The notes: generated from the sequence alone by a model not told the origin. 40,863 bases of DNA from an uncultured Bacilli bacterium (GCA_947581765.1 CANPVU010000012.1:1-40863); one strand, 5' to 3'. Counted from the first letter of the stretch, positions 20,352 to 31,296 are shown. Program-made: numbers and translations.

Positions 20352-23300
20352 CTATATTTTTTTATCAATTGTAACTTCATTTTGTGATAATAAACTTTTC
20401 AAGTATTCTATTTTTTGTTTTAATACTTCATCATTTAATTTAAATTTATGTGCCCTTTTCTTATTAAAATCATTTAATAAATCAAACTTATATTGTTCAC
20501 TATTAATTATGTCTACAAATTTATTTATTTGTTCATTTCTTAAGTTAATATCATTTATATTGATAATATATTCTATAGTATTATTTATTATATCTCTTAC
20601 TTTATCTGTCATAAATAATTCATCTTTATTTATATCAGTTATAAAGTCACATCCACATATATTAGATTCATATAAATTAATTATTTGTGCTAATTCATCT
20701 AAATTATAACTATTAATATATTTATCTATCATTACTTTTATTTTAGATGCTTCATTATTAGCTATTTTTACTCTATCCATATATATTAATTTTAATTCTA
20801 TACCATATTCTTTAAAGTCTTGGTATGCTTTTATACTATTTGCTTTTATTTTTTCATCCATATCTTCAAATATAATTATACAATCTGGTTGTACACAACT
20901 AAATCTAGGATCTATTGAATCATTTCTTCTTTCTAAGTCAAATTCATTATGTGTATGTCTTGTATAATTTGGTATATCATCTAATGTTGTATAAAATGGT
21001 ACATGGTTACTTACTATATTATATCCCATATTATTAGTTGCTAAATCATATGGAGAATATGAAGCTACTGATTGTCTATTTAATTTTGTAAATCCAAACA
21101 TTACTCCATTATTAGTTACTGCTGCTGTTCCATAACTAGAATTTGTTATATAACTAGTACATATTCCATGATTAGATGTATTTGGATTATTATTCCATGA
21201 TATAAAGTAATCATTATCTAAAAGTGGCATTTGTCCATATGCACATGTACTATGTACTAATATTCCAAAATTATCTAAAAGTTCAGTCATTTCAAGTGTT
21301 ACTAAATTACCATCTTTATCTTTAAATGTTTTATTTACTTTAGTACCATTTTGTTTATTAACATAATCATTAACTAATGATGCATAATATGCATTTTGCA
21401 TAACTGATTCTATCATATATTTATCTTTAATATCATAACTTATTTTAGTACTATTATATAATTCTTTTAAAGTAACTTCATCTTCTATACTTATTATTTT
21501 ACTAATAAGTTCAATAAATTTTATTGGAGTATCATTTTCTGCATACTTTAATACCTTACTATAATTTACTACATATGATTTATAAAATTCAGTTACTTCA
21601 TTAAGTGTCATAGAAAAGTATTTATTGAAATATATATTTTTCATTTCATTAATATCTGTACACTTTAAAAATTCTTCATCACACTTTTTTAATCTTTCTT
21701 CCGTAAAATTATTTATACCTATTTTGTATTTTTCCTCTATATGATCATAAATTTTTCTATCACCATATATATAAACTGTTGTTATATTAGTATAATCATG
21801 TAAAACATAATCTACAAAATCTTTTATATTATTTTCATTAATACTAGATAAATCAAAATCTTTTATATTATTTTTTTCACTTGATAAATATTCTATTATA
21901 ATTGATATTTGTTTATCATATACTAAATTATTTACATTATTATTTATAAGATAATTAGATATTTTAACGAGTAATTCAATATTTTGTTTATTATTATATA
22001 AGCTAACTAATTTCTCTTCAATAAGTGGATATTTAGAAGTTTTAATTAGAAAATGACTTCCCATTTTTAATAGTAAATCATCTAATAAAATTGGGTTTAA
22101 TGTTGCTAAAATAAATGGATTTTCTAGGGCAAGGTTATCAAAAATTTCTCTTTTTTCACTAACTAAATATCCATTTTGTTCTAAATATATAAAATTTATT
22201 TTTTCTATAGTATTAACATTTTTTAATTTACTACTATAACTACTATACAAATTACTTTTAGCTATAACTTTATCTATTTCAGATTCAATATATGTTTTAT
22301 CCTCTATAGGTAAATTGTAAAAAAATGAATTAAAGCATACGAATAAATCTTTATCAAATAATAATGTTATATCATTTTTTATATGATCCATTAATTTATT
22401 TCTTAATAAGTTATTTGAATAGTTAAAATTTATAAAGAACAATGTTTTAAAACTAGAATGTTGAAATATATAATTAATTTGTTCTTCATTATATTTAGAT
22501 AAATTAAGCTTCTCTTCTTTTAAATTAATGTTATTTAATATCTTATCTAAAAATATATATGAATCAACATTATATTCAGAATTATTTAAATTTAAAAATA
22601 ACATTTCTAATACTTTTACATTAGTTATTTTATCTAATATTTTTTTTCTTTTATCATCGTCTACTATACAATATACACTATCTATACCATTTGGTATAAA
22701 AATATAAAAATCACCATTATAATAATCTATATATTCATCTAATCTTTCTTCAATAACTTCTTTAAATATACTAGATGATTTATCAATTAATTCATTTAAA
22801 ATACTTATATCTACATTCCTTAGTATATTCTTTTTATCTTGATCACTAAAATATTTTAAGTTCATTTTATTACTTACCAAGTTTGGATTATTTAATGCAC
22901 TTTTAATAAATAAATTTCTTATTTCTTCATATGTATCAAGTATACTTGGTATGAAAAAAATACTCATCTGCTCCTCATTTAGATATACAAATAATTCACT
23001 AATCTTAGGTAAAATGTTGATACTTATATAACTATTCTTAATTTCACTAAAATTCTTATTTTTGAAAAAATCTGGATTTATTTTAAGATACGACAACATA
23101 TATTCAAAAAATTTAATATCACTTAGCATATTATCAATTAAAGTATTTAATTTAATGTAATTTATTATTTTATCTTGTTGTTCTTTATTTAGATTATTAA
23201 TAAAATCTATACTACCCATATATATACTTGATTCATTATTATTTAAAAATTCAACATTTTTATCAAAACATATATTAAAGAAATAATCATTATAATTAAT

Positions 23301-24503
23301 AATGTCTCGATTTTTAAATACTATACAACCATTCACTTCTATTTTAGATATTATAATTTCTTTTTCTTCTTCTGATAAAAGTTTTACAAATTCATCTTCA
23401 TAAAAATAATCTTTAATATAAAACTTTTCATCTTCAAGACATTTTTGTTTTAACTTTTCTAAATATTTAATATTTTTAGTTTTCTTGTATAAACCATATA
23501 TTGTAAAATCATCAAGCATGTCTTGTAAAATATCAAAGAGTTTTTCTTGTAGGTCAATATCAAAACTAGAAAAAAGAGAATAATCTTTAAAGAACTTTAA
23601 TTTACCTTGAAATAGTTCATTTATAAGTTTAATTTGATGTTCCTTATCTAATCCTGAAACATATGAACTTAAGTCATATGGAGCATTTATTTTTAAACAT
23701 ATTTGTATCAATTTATCTTGATCAATATATTTTGTAATTTTACTACGATTAAATGAATATATATTATCTAATTCATCTACAAGTTCAAATAATTCTATAG
23801 CCTCTTTTTTTAAATCATCTAAACTAAGACTTGAAAATATATCTACTCTTTTAGCCAGTGGTAATTTTTTAAAATCATATTTAAATAAATTCCATAATTT
23901 ATATTCTAAATTCTCATTTAAACTTATTAAACTTGTACTTTCAATAAGATAATTATATATATCATTTTTTATTTTATCATTTTTTAATATTTCATCTTGA
24001 TACTCATTTGGTATTCTACTAAGCACATGAATATCTATATTTTGTATTTCTAAATACTTAGTAACTAATCTTCCCTTTAATGGTTCATCATATAAATTAA
24101 ATAAACCCATATAAGCTATAAAGTCAACTAAAGTATCTGATTCAAATAATTTATTAACTATTTTATCTGTATTCAAAAAAAGTTTTATATCTATTTGACT
24201 AGATAAATTTTCAATAATATAACGGAAATTATTATAATTATCAAAGCATGATATACAAGCATCGATATATTCATCATCTAAATATATATCCTTAACTATT
24301 GGAAATCTACAAAAAAATATTATATTTTTTAAAATTTTTTCATTTATTTTTTTCTCATCATTAGAACTAAATAGTTCTTTTACTGCATTTTTAGTATTTT
24401 CTTCAATAATTTCATCAGATAAAATTAGTTGTAAAGTTTTATCCATATTTTCTTTAGTTACTTTCATAATACACCTACTATCTATTAAATTATAACATAC
24501 CAA
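20352..24503 (-). CDS. Giant 1383-aa uncharacterised protein: long helical region plus C-terminal H-S-T/C-T-S/E domain (ART-like by motif)
   Basis: Single uninterrupted ORF; ILVHSTCAYG ... GICTSYI ... VMFGF ... NEFDLER ... CIIIFEDMD resembles the domain in 35380..37785. Confidence 0.7.
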   Translation of the reverse strand: MVCYNLIDSRCIMKVTKENMDKTLQLILSDEIIEENTKNAVKELFSSNDEKKINEKILKNIIFFCRFPIVKDIYLDDEYIDACISCFDNYNNFRYIIENLSSQIDIKLFLNTDKIVNKLFESDTLVDFIAYMGLFNLYDEPLKGRLVTKYLEIQNIDIHVLSRIPNEYQDEILKNDKIKNDIYNYLIESTSLISLNENLEYKLWNLFKYDFKKLPLAKRVDIFSSLSLDDLKKEAIELFELVDELDNIYSFNRSKITKYIDQDKLIQICLKINAPYDLSSYVSGLDKEHQIKLINELFQGKLKFFKDYSLFSSFDIDLQEKLFDILQDMLDDFTIYGLYKKTKNIKYLEKLKQKCLEDEKFYIKDYFYEDEFVKLLSEEEKEIIISKIEVNGCIVFKNRDIINYNDYFFNICFDKNVEFLNNNESSIYMGSIDFINNLNKEQQDKIINYIKLNTLIDNMLSDIKFFEYMLSYLKINPDFFKNKNFSEIKNSYISINILPKISELFVYLNEEQMSIFFIPSILDTYEEIRNLFIKSALNNPNLVSNKMNLKYFSDQDKKNILRNVDISILNELIDKSSSIFKEVIEERLDEYIDYYNGDFYIFIPNGIDSVYCIVDDDKRKKILDKITNVKVLEMLFLNLNNSEYNVDSYIFLDKILNNINLKEEKLNLSKYNEEQINYIFQHSSFKTLFFINFNYSNNLLRNKLMDHIKNDITLLFDKDLFVCFNSFFYNLPIEDKTYIESEIDKVIAKSNLYSSYSSKLKNVNTIEKINFIYLEQNGYLVSEKREIFDNLALENPFILATLNPILLDDLLLKMGSHFLIKTSKYPLIEEKLVSLYNNKQNIELLVKISNYLINNNVNNLVYDKQISIIIEYLSSEKNNIKDFDLSSINENNIKDFVDYVLHDYTNITTVYIYGDRKIYDHIEEKYKIGINNFTEERLKKCDEEFLKCTDINEMKNIYFNKYFSMTLNEVTEFYKSYVVNYSKVLKYAENDTPIKFIELISKIISIEDEVTLKELYNSTKISYDIKDKYMIESVMQNAYYASLVNDYVNKQNGTKVNKTFKDKDGNLVTLEMTELLDNFGILVHSTCAYGQMPLLDNDYFISWNNNPNTSNHGICTSYITNSSYGTAAVTNNGVMFGFTKLNRQSVASYSPYDLATNNMGYNIVSNHVPFYTTLDDIPNYTRHTHNEFDLERRNDSIDPRFSCVQPDCIIIFEDMDEKIKANSIKAYQDFKEYGIELKLIYMDRVKIANNEASKIKVMIDKYINSYNLDELAQIINLYESNICGCDFITDINKDELFMTDKVRDIINNTIEYIININDINLRNEQINKFVDIINSEQYKFDLLNDFNKKRAHKFKLNDEVLKQKIEYLKSLLSQNEVTIDKKI

Positions 24504-24515
24504 ATATCAAAATAA

Positions 24516-24538
24516 AAGTATGCTTTGGCATACTTACT
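24516..24538 (-). terminator. Terminator of the XRE gene
   Basis: Minus: AAGTATGC-caaa-GCATACTTTTATTTT. Confidence 0.6.
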
Positions 24539-26060
24539 CATAACTAATATTGCTACTAATATCATTATTACTATTACTATTTGAATTATAATAATTTAAT
24601 TTATCTTTTAAATCTATTATTTCATTTTTTAAATTACTGTTTTCATCTTCTAAATTATAAATTTTATTTCTTAAATCATTTATCTGTTGCTGTTTTAAAT
24701 TAATTTCTTGATTTTTATCATTATCTTTTAATTTCTTAATATTTTCTTTATTAGTTTTTATTACTACACTATAGTCAAATATATTATATATTTTTTTATT
24801 ATTTATCATTTCTATTATATCTTTATTAAATGAAAATACGCCACTATCATAATGATCTATTTCATATACATTATTATCATTATATATGCTTAATTCATTA
24901 TTTTTAGGATAAGTAATTAAAATCTCAATATCATCTGAATTAACTTCTTCATACTTTATATTATATGAATGAATTATTAAATCATCACTCATATCTAAAT
25001 TAATGTTTTTTACTTTATAATATTTTAAATTAACTTCATTTGTTATTTCAAAATCATTTAGTCCTATAGTAAATAGTCCTATACCTATTCCAAATATTAT
25101 TATACTAGAAAGTGTAATGAGCGCTAAAGTCTTTAGTTTATTTTTATGACTAATTATAAAGTTATAGCAAAGTATTAAAAATACAATATTTACTGTAATA
25201 ACACTTAATGTAGATATAATAACACTTACAAATAATAATCCTGTTTTTACAAACATAAATGATATAACTAATAAAATAATTTCAAATACTAAAGAGAATA
25301 TTAATCCTATTAAACAAAATGTAACAAATATTTTAACAAAAATTAAAAATAATTTTAACAATCCATTTATAAATTTATATTTAGAATCTTTTTCATCTCT
25401 AATAATAATTTTTTCCTCCCTTTTTTGTACTACTATTTTCTTATTATTATCATCATCATTATTATCATTATTTTCCTCAACAACAACATTATATTCTCTT
25501 GTATCAAAGTTACTTACTATTTCATAATAATCTAAATATCTTATTTTAAATACATGTAATATAATTACTATACCTATTATTAGTGCTACTAAAAAATACA
25601 TAGATAAGAATATATTACCTAAGCTATTATATATATGTAATGTATTTAATATATTTGAAAATATACTACTTAATATTAATCCTAATATTGTAAATATAAT
25701 AGTTAAAATAAATATTATAACTAATTGTTCAAATAGACATTTTATTTTATCTTTTAACTTCATACAACTAAATACATCTACTGTTTTAGTTATATAAGAT
25801 AACATACTATCTATAAAGTTATTAACATTCTTTTTTGATTCTTTTGTATCATTTACTTCTACTATATCCTGATTTAATAATTCATCAATATTTACATTAA
25901 ACAATTTACATAGTTGTAACATCTTATCCATTTCAGGATAACTTATGTCAGATTCCCACTTAGATACTGATTGTCTTGATACATTAAGTTTTTCTGCTAA
26001 TTGTTCTTGAGACATATTTAAATCTTTTCTAAGTCTTTTTATATTATTTCCAAAACTCAT
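24534..26060 (-). CDS. XRE-family HTH regulator fused to a membrane and coiled-coil region
   Basis: NNIKRLRKDLNMSQEQLAEKLNVSRQSVSKWESDISYPE, several TM helices, C-terminal coiled coil. Confidence 0.85.
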   Translation of the reverse strand: MSFGNNIKRLRKDLNMSQEQLAEKLNVSRQSVSKWESDISYPEMDKMLQLCKLFNVNIDELLNQDIVEVNDTKESKKNVNNFIDSMLSYITKTVDVFSCMKLKDKIKCLFEQLVIIFILTIIFTILGLILSSIFSNILNTLHIYNSLGNIFLSMYFLVALIIGIVIILHVFKIRYLDYYEIVSNFDTREYNVVVEENNDNNDDDNNKKIVVQKREEKIIIRDEKDSKYKFINGLLKLFLIFVKIFVTFCLIGLIFSLVFEIILLVISFMFVKTGLLFVSVIISTLSVITVNIVFLILCYNFIISHKNKLKTLALITLSSIIIFGIGIGLFTIGLNDFEITNEVNLKYYKVKNINLDMSDDLIIHSYNIKYEEVNSDDIEILITYPKNNELSIYNDNNVYEIDHYDSGVFSFNKDIIEMINNKKIYNIFDYSVVIKTNKENIKKLKDNDKNQEINLKQQQINDLRNKIYNLEDENSNLKNEIIDLKDKLNYYNSNSNSNNDISSNISYE

Positions 26061-26097
26061 ATTTTTCTCCTTTCAACTAAAATTATTTCAAAAACTG

Positions 26098-26147
26098 TGG
26101 TTGCACTCTACCAATTTTTAGTTGTTTTTTGTAAACATTTGGTTGCA
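26098..26147. promoter_or_regulatory. Putative operator repeats upstream of the XRE gene
   Basis: Two direct TGGTTGCA copies at 26098-26105 and 26140-26147, 42 bp apart. Confidence 0.4.
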
Positions 26148-26168
26148 TTTTATTATTTTATCACAAAA

Positions 26169-26201
26169 AAAGTACAATAGATATAATTTCTATTGTACTT
26201 G
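26169..26201 (-). terminator. Terminator of the pyk-GH31 operon
   Basis: AAGTACAATAG ... CTATTGTACTT with T tract on the minus strand. Confidence 0.7.
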
Positions 26202-28619
26202 ATCCATATATTCTAATAATTCTATAAATAATTGAATATATTTCTTTTCAACTGATATTTTTCCTTTAGTTAATTTATGTAATTCAATTCTCTTTTTATC
26301 TTTACTAAGATTTTTATCAGTAAGTAAATTATATACATAATCTTTTGTTGCAGTTGGTAATGGTAAATCACTTATGATTTCTTCTACATCTTCTAGTATT
26401 ATTCTAATAGCATCTATTTCTATATCTTTACCCTTACAATTTATAGTTAATTGTTCTGTTGTTGGAATATCTGTTAATTCTACTATGAAATCTGGTCCAT
26501 CTATATACGTTGTACATGCAGTTTTATCAGACTTAATATAAGCTTGAACATCATTAGATTTTTTAGTATTCCTAAATCTAATTTTATAATTACGTTTATC
26601 AGGTATAATTCCTGTTTTTCCTTCTACTGGTCTAATTATAACTGTATAGTTATTTGGTAAATAGTTATAATCTATTAATGTAGTAATAGAATAACCTTTT
26701 AAATATAAATCACTTACTCCATCATCTTCATATAATTTATAAGAATTACTCTTTCCTGGGAATATTTGTATTTCTAAAGTCTTAGGTGGTGTAGTATCAT
26801 TAATATTTTTATGTATAGACATAGGTATAATAGCACCTGCTTTAACAAATGCTGGATACTCTTCACTACGGAAGAATGATACATGCTTCCTTTTTCCTAA
26901 ATATTTCTTACCAGTTCTAAAGTTAAACCATACACCTTCTGGTAAATAGAATTTATGTATAGTTCTGTTCATGACAGAATCTTTTTTTATTGTTATTGGA
27001 CAAATAAAGAATTGACTACCAAATGAATATTCGTTTCTATATAATTGATCATCAAATAACTCTGGATACTGATAATATACAGGTTGTATTAGAGGTATAC
27101 CATATTTATAATAACGATATGCCTCAGAATATAAATAAGGTACTAATCTATGTCTTAATGTTAAATATTCACTAGCAATAGCATATGTTCTAACATCCCA
27201 TCTCCATGGTTCACGTTTGTAAAATCTTCCTGCGTCTGCACTAAGTTTTAATATTGGTGAGAAAGTACCTAATTGAATATATCTTTCATATAATTCATTA
27301 TCTTCTGTACCATTAAAATATCCCCCTATATCATGACTCCACCAACTAATACCTAAATTAGATGCACGTCCATTAAAGTATGGTACATTAGCTAATGTCT
27401 CCCAACTAACTACACTCTTACCAGCATATAAAACTGGATATCTATGAGCTGCTACACCTGAATTGTATCCATATATCATAGGACGTCTTTTATACACACG
27501 TTTCATATCATAGAAATGATAATGTTTTAATAATGTTAATTCATTAGTTCTCTTTTTATCATACCAATCAATCCAAAAGAAATCTATTCCAAAGTTATCT
27601 AGTGGATGAATAAATACTTTTAAATATACATCTAATGTCTTTGGATCATATACGTTAAATGGAATACCACCTTCTGGTTGAGCTGGTAAATATTTAGCAG
27701 CAGTTTTATAAAATGCTTCTATTGGATAAAATCCTTCTATTGGATTAATATTTACTCCTAATCTTATTCCAGAATCATGAAGTCTTTTAACTAGATTAGA
27801 AGGATTTTTAAATAAATCTCCATTAAAAGTAAATCCTGTACGTAATCTTTTATCATTTTCTCTTATTCTTATATGCCAATCTTTATCTAACATTAATACT
27901 GATATAGGTATTTTATGGTTATCAAAATTTTCCATAAGTAAATCTATACTAGCATCATCATATGTATCATTACGACTCCACCAGTTTCCTAGTGCATATC
28001 TTGGTATTAATGCAGGATATCCAGTTATTGTATAGTAATCTTTAAGTGCTAAAGAAAAATCAACACCATACATAAATACATATAAATCTATTTCTTTATT
28101 TTGACGTTCAACACAATTTCCTCTAGCATTAAATACCATATCAGATGAATCATCAATACAAGCAAATCCATCTATTGAATATAATCCATGCATATTGTAT
28201 AATGGATCATCATCAGATGCACCATTTTTCTGAAGAAGAGGTGTACCAAAGTTTTTTATTTCTTGATGACCATAATACCATGTTTTATCAACACCCATTA
28301 AATCTATTTTTAAGTTTGCCATTTTATTTAAAGGAGTACCTGTAAATGGTGCTTCTTTAACATAAGTTAATGTAAAATATTTTGTTTCAATTACTAAATT
28401 AGTTTTATTATTAATAACATTAAACTCTGGTTTTGGTAGATTACGATGCCATACTAATTCTGTTGGTTTATCTTCAAATTTTCCATTTTCATTATACTCT
28501 AGTCTAACAAGCCTTTCAGTTAATACTGTAATTCTATATTTATTTCCTTGTAAAACACTAGCAGCATTAGCTAATGCTGAATTCATGTCCATTACAAATT
28601 GATCGCCTAAATCATACAT
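26190..28619 (-). CDS. Glycoside hydrolase family 31 (alpha-glucosidase-like)
   Basis: FFWIDWYDKKR, WWSHDIGGYFNGTEDNELYERYIQLGTFSPILKLSAD, RLVPYLYSEAY motifs. Confidence 0.92.
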   Translation of the reverse strand: MYDLGDQFVMDMNSALANAASVLQGNKYRITVLTERLVRLEYNENGKFEDKPTELVWHRNLPKPEFNVINNKTNLVIETKYFTLTYVKEAPFTGTPLNKMANLKIDLMGVDKTWYYGHQEIKNFGTPLLQKNGASDDDPLYNMHGLYSIDGFACIDDSSDMVFNARGNCVERQNKEIDLYVFMYGVDFSLALKDYYTITGYPALIPRYALGNWWSRNDTYDDASIDLLMENFDNHKIPISVLMLDKDWHIRIRENDKRLRTGFTFNGDLFKNPSNLVKRLHDSGIRLGVNINPIEGFYPIEAFYKTAAKYLPAQPEGGIPFNVYDPKTLDVYLKVFIHPLDNFGIDFFWIDWYDKKRTNELTLLKHYHFYDMKRVYKRRPMIYGYNSGVAAHRYPVLYAGKSVVSWETLANVPYFNGRASNLGISWWSHDIGGYFNGTEDNELYERYIQLGTFSPILKLSADAGRFYKREPWRWDVRTYAIASEYLTLRHRLVPYLYSEAYRYYKYGIPLIQPVYYQYPELFDDQLYRNEYSFGSQFFICPITIKKDSVMNRTIHKFYLPEGVWFNFRTGKKYLGKRKHVSFFRSEEYPAFVKAGAIIPMSIHKNINDTTPPKTLEIQIFPGKSNSYKLYEDDGVSDLYLKGYSITTLIDYNYLPNNYTVIIRPVEGKTGIIPDKRNYKIRFRNTKKSNDVQAYIKSDKTACTTYIDGPDFIVELTDIPTTEQLTINCKGKDIEIDAIRIILEDVEEIISDLPLPTATKDYVYNLLTDKNLSKDKKRIELHKLTKGKISVEKKYIQLFIELLEYMDQVQ

Positions 28620-28633
28620 GTTATCACCCTATT

Positions 28634-30055
28634 CTATAATTCTTCTATTTTCATAAAGTTTGTATATTTTACTTCATTAAATGGATATCCACCTGTAATT
28701 ATTACTTTATCACCTGGTTGTGTAGAAATTAACTTTAATGTTATATCTTTAGATAACTCGATTATTTTATCAAATGAATTTAGTTCTTCTATTAATACAG
28801 GAGTTACACCAAAGTTTAATTGTAACGATTTTACTATATTTCTATTAGGACTAACTGCAATAATTGGACAACAAGGTCTAAATCTACTCATTAAACGTGC
28901 TGTATAACCACTATTAGTAGGCGCTATTATAGCACAACTTTTAATTTTAATTGCAGCACTTGCTACATTCATAGATATTATACTAGTAATATCATTTGTT
29001 AAATTATTTGTATTTAAGTATTCTTCATAATCTATATCTAATTCTGCAGATTTAATTATTTTTTCTACCAATTTAAGTGTTTCTATAGGATACTTACCAA
29101 TAGTAGTTTCCCCAGATAACATAATTGCATCTGCACCATCTAATACTGCATTAGCTACATCACTTACTTCTGCTCTTGTCGGTCTTGCCATTTTTTCCAT
29201 GGATGACATAAGTTCTGTACCAACAATACTAACAATTCCTGATGCATGTGCTTTTTTAATAAGTTTCTTTTGTATTCCTGGTACTCTTTCCATTGAAACA
29301 GATACCCCAAGATCACCACGTGCTATCATTATTCCATCAGCTACACGTACTATTTCATCTATATTATTTACTCCATCTTCTGTTTCTACTTTTGCAATTA
29401 TATTTATATGTTCATTTTGTAAATTAATTAACAAATCGTTAATTGCTAGAATATGTTTACTACATTCTACGAATGGAACAGATATAAAATCAAAATTTAG
29501 TTTATGTGCCATAGTTATATCTGCTTCATCTTTATATGATAAAAATGGAAGTTTAAATTTTACTCCTGAAATTGATATATTTTGATTACTACCTATAATA
29601 GCATCATTTAACACTTCACATACAAAGAAGTCTTGTAATATTTCTATTACTTCCATTTGCATAAGACCATCTTTTACGTTAATAATACTATTATATTTTA
29701 CATATTGTATCATTTTTGGATAAGATACTGAGAACTTAGTATTATCTCCTAATACCTCATCCATATATATTCTTACCCTATCTCCTTTACGAAAAAATGC
29801 TTCTCCATTTACAAATTTTCCAATTCTAACTTCAGGACCTGTTATGTCCATTAAAAGTGCTACATTCATTTTTAATTCTTCATTTAATTGATTAACACTT
29901 TCTACAACATTGCGACAAAAATTATAATCTGCATGACTCATATTAATACGTATTACGTCTGTACCATTTAACATCAATCTTTTTATTTGTTCTTTTTCAG
30001 CAGTAACTGGACCAACAGTAGAAATTACTTTTGTCTTATTTATCATACTATTCAC
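28634..30055 (-). CDS. pyk: Pyruvate kinase
   Basis: KTKVISTVGP, MARGDLGV-like (IMIARGDLGVSV), MLSGETTIGKYP. Confidence 0.96.
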   Translation of the reverse strand: MNSMINKTKVISTVGPVTAEKEQIKRLMLNGTDVIRINMSHADYNFCRNVVESVNQLNEELKMNVALLMDITGPEVRIGKFVNGEAFFRKGDRVRIYMDEVLGDNTKFSVSYPKMIQYVKYNSIINVKDGLMQMEVIEILQDFFVCEVLNDAIIGSNQNISISGVKFKLPFLSYKDEADITMAHKLNFDFISVPFVECSKHILAINDLLINLQNEHINIIAKVETEDGVNNIDEIVRVADGIMIARGDLGVSVSMERVPGIQKKLIKKAHASGIVSIVGTELMSSMEKMARPTRAEVSDVANAVLDGADAIMLSGETTIGKYPIETLKLVEKIIKSAELDIDYEEYLNTNNLTNDITSIISMNVASAAIKIKSCAIIAPTNSGYTARLMSRFRPCCPIIAVSPNRNIVKSLQLNFGVTPVLIEELNSFDKIIELSKDITLKLISTQPGDKVIITGGYPFNEVKYTNFMKIEEL

Positions 30056-30106
30056 CTATTATCAATTATATCATAATAATAAAAATTTACAATATACACT
30101 GACAAC

Positions 30107-30134
30107 AAAAAAATCTAGAAACCTAGATTTTTTT
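30107..30134 (-). terminator. Terminator of the sigma-like gene
   Basis: AAAAAAATCTAG-aaac-CTAGATTTTTTT. Confidence 0.65.
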
Positions 30135-31046
30135 ATACCTCTTTACATCAGGACTATCCATTAATATTTCATACGCTCTTTGTTCTATTTGTCTTATTCT
30201 CTCACTTGTTAAACCATACTTAACAGCAAGTTCATTTCTTGATAACTTTTCACTATTTTCAAAACCATTTCTTTTAGCTATTACATCTTTTTCTATATCA
30301 TTTAATTTACTATAATGATTTATTATATTTTTTAACTCTTCATATGATAATTTACTTATAATAGCATCCTCATAATTTAAACTAATCTTTTCAATATTAG
30401 CTTGTAATAAACATGTAGCTTCATATAAAATAACATAAATATATATTTCTATAGTAGAAGAACTAACTGTTAAAACACCTAATGGTTCATCATAAAATAA
30501 TTCATACATATTTAATAAAATACTATTTAACTCTTTTAATTGTTTTTCTGTAATATTAAATCCCATAGAATTTATAAATTTATTTAATTCATCTAAACTT
30601 ACACTTTGTTCAATACGTATTTTTTCAATAAACCAATATATAATTTTGCAAAAATTTCTATGCTCAACACCTAAAGTATCATATATTTTATAATCTTGTA
30701 TTCCCATATACTCTAATAAATTATTATCAAATATTTCTTTTATTACTATAGAATATGCAGTTGTTTTTTCAAGTCTTCTACCATCTATTATTTGAATCCA
30801 TCTAATATAACTTGATGATATTAATTCTTCTAATTGTTCTTCTTTTTTCATGCAACGTAATATACCTATACTTTCAAGATAATCAAGTACTTGTAAAAAC
30901 GTTGAATTAATTAGATATTCTCTTGTTTTTTGAATTTTTTTCGAATTTTCATTTGTATGAATATATATACTTAGTTTTACTGCATCAGAATATTTTATTT
31001 TTTTATAACTCGATAACATTTTTTTCCATTTATTAATTGCTTCCAT
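30123..31046 (-). CDS. Sigma-70 region 4-like DNA-binding protein with a novel N-terminus
   Basis: C-terminal RNELAVKYGLTSERIRQIEQRAYEIL; no recognisable sigma region 2. Confidence 0.65.
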   Translation of the reverse strand: MEAINKWKKMLSSYKKIKYSDAVKLSIYIHTNENSKKIQKTREYLINSTFLQVLDYLESIGILRCMKKEEQLEELISSSYIRWIQIIDGRRLEKTTAYSIVIKEIFDNNLLEYMGIQDYKIYDTLGVEHRNFCKIIYWFIEKIRIEQSVSLDELNKFINSMGFNITEKQLKELNSILLNMYELFYDEPLGVLTVSSSTIEIYIYVILYEATCLLQANIEKISLNYEDAIISKLSYEELKNIINHYSKLNDIEKDVIAKRNGFENSEKLSRNELAVKYGLTSERIRQIEQRAYEILMDSPDVKRYKKI

Positions 31047-31101
31047 AATATCCCCTTAAAAATCAGGAAGTATATTACAATAATTTAATTTATTAGTCAA
31101 A

Positions 31102-31296
31102 TTATAATAAATGATTAGAACCTAATGTTAGAACTTTAACTTTATTTTTTTGTACTTCTTGAGAATTATAAATATTAAACTTATCATTAGTTTGCTTATC
31201 TAAATAATCTATTGCTTGTTTTCTTAAATTCTCCTGCTCTTTAGCATACAAAATAATTTGTTTATATAAAATTAAACACTCTTTTTTATTTTTCAT
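31102..31296 (-). CDS. Small hypothetical protein
   Basis: 64 aa ORF with AG-rich RBS (GGGGGAGGAAAA). Confidence 0.4.
   Translation of the reverse strand: MKNKKECLILYKQIILYAKEQENLRKQAIDYLDKQTNDKFNIYNSQEVQKNKVKVLTLGSNHLL

Noticed and set aside
20119-20709. 196-aa + strand ORF spanning the ends of the Nudix-like and 1383-aa genes
   Set aside because: Antisense, Leu/Ser/Ile-rich low complexity, no RBS.
29199-29585. 128-aa + strand ORF inside pyk
   Set aside because: Antisense to a clear pyruvate kinase gene.
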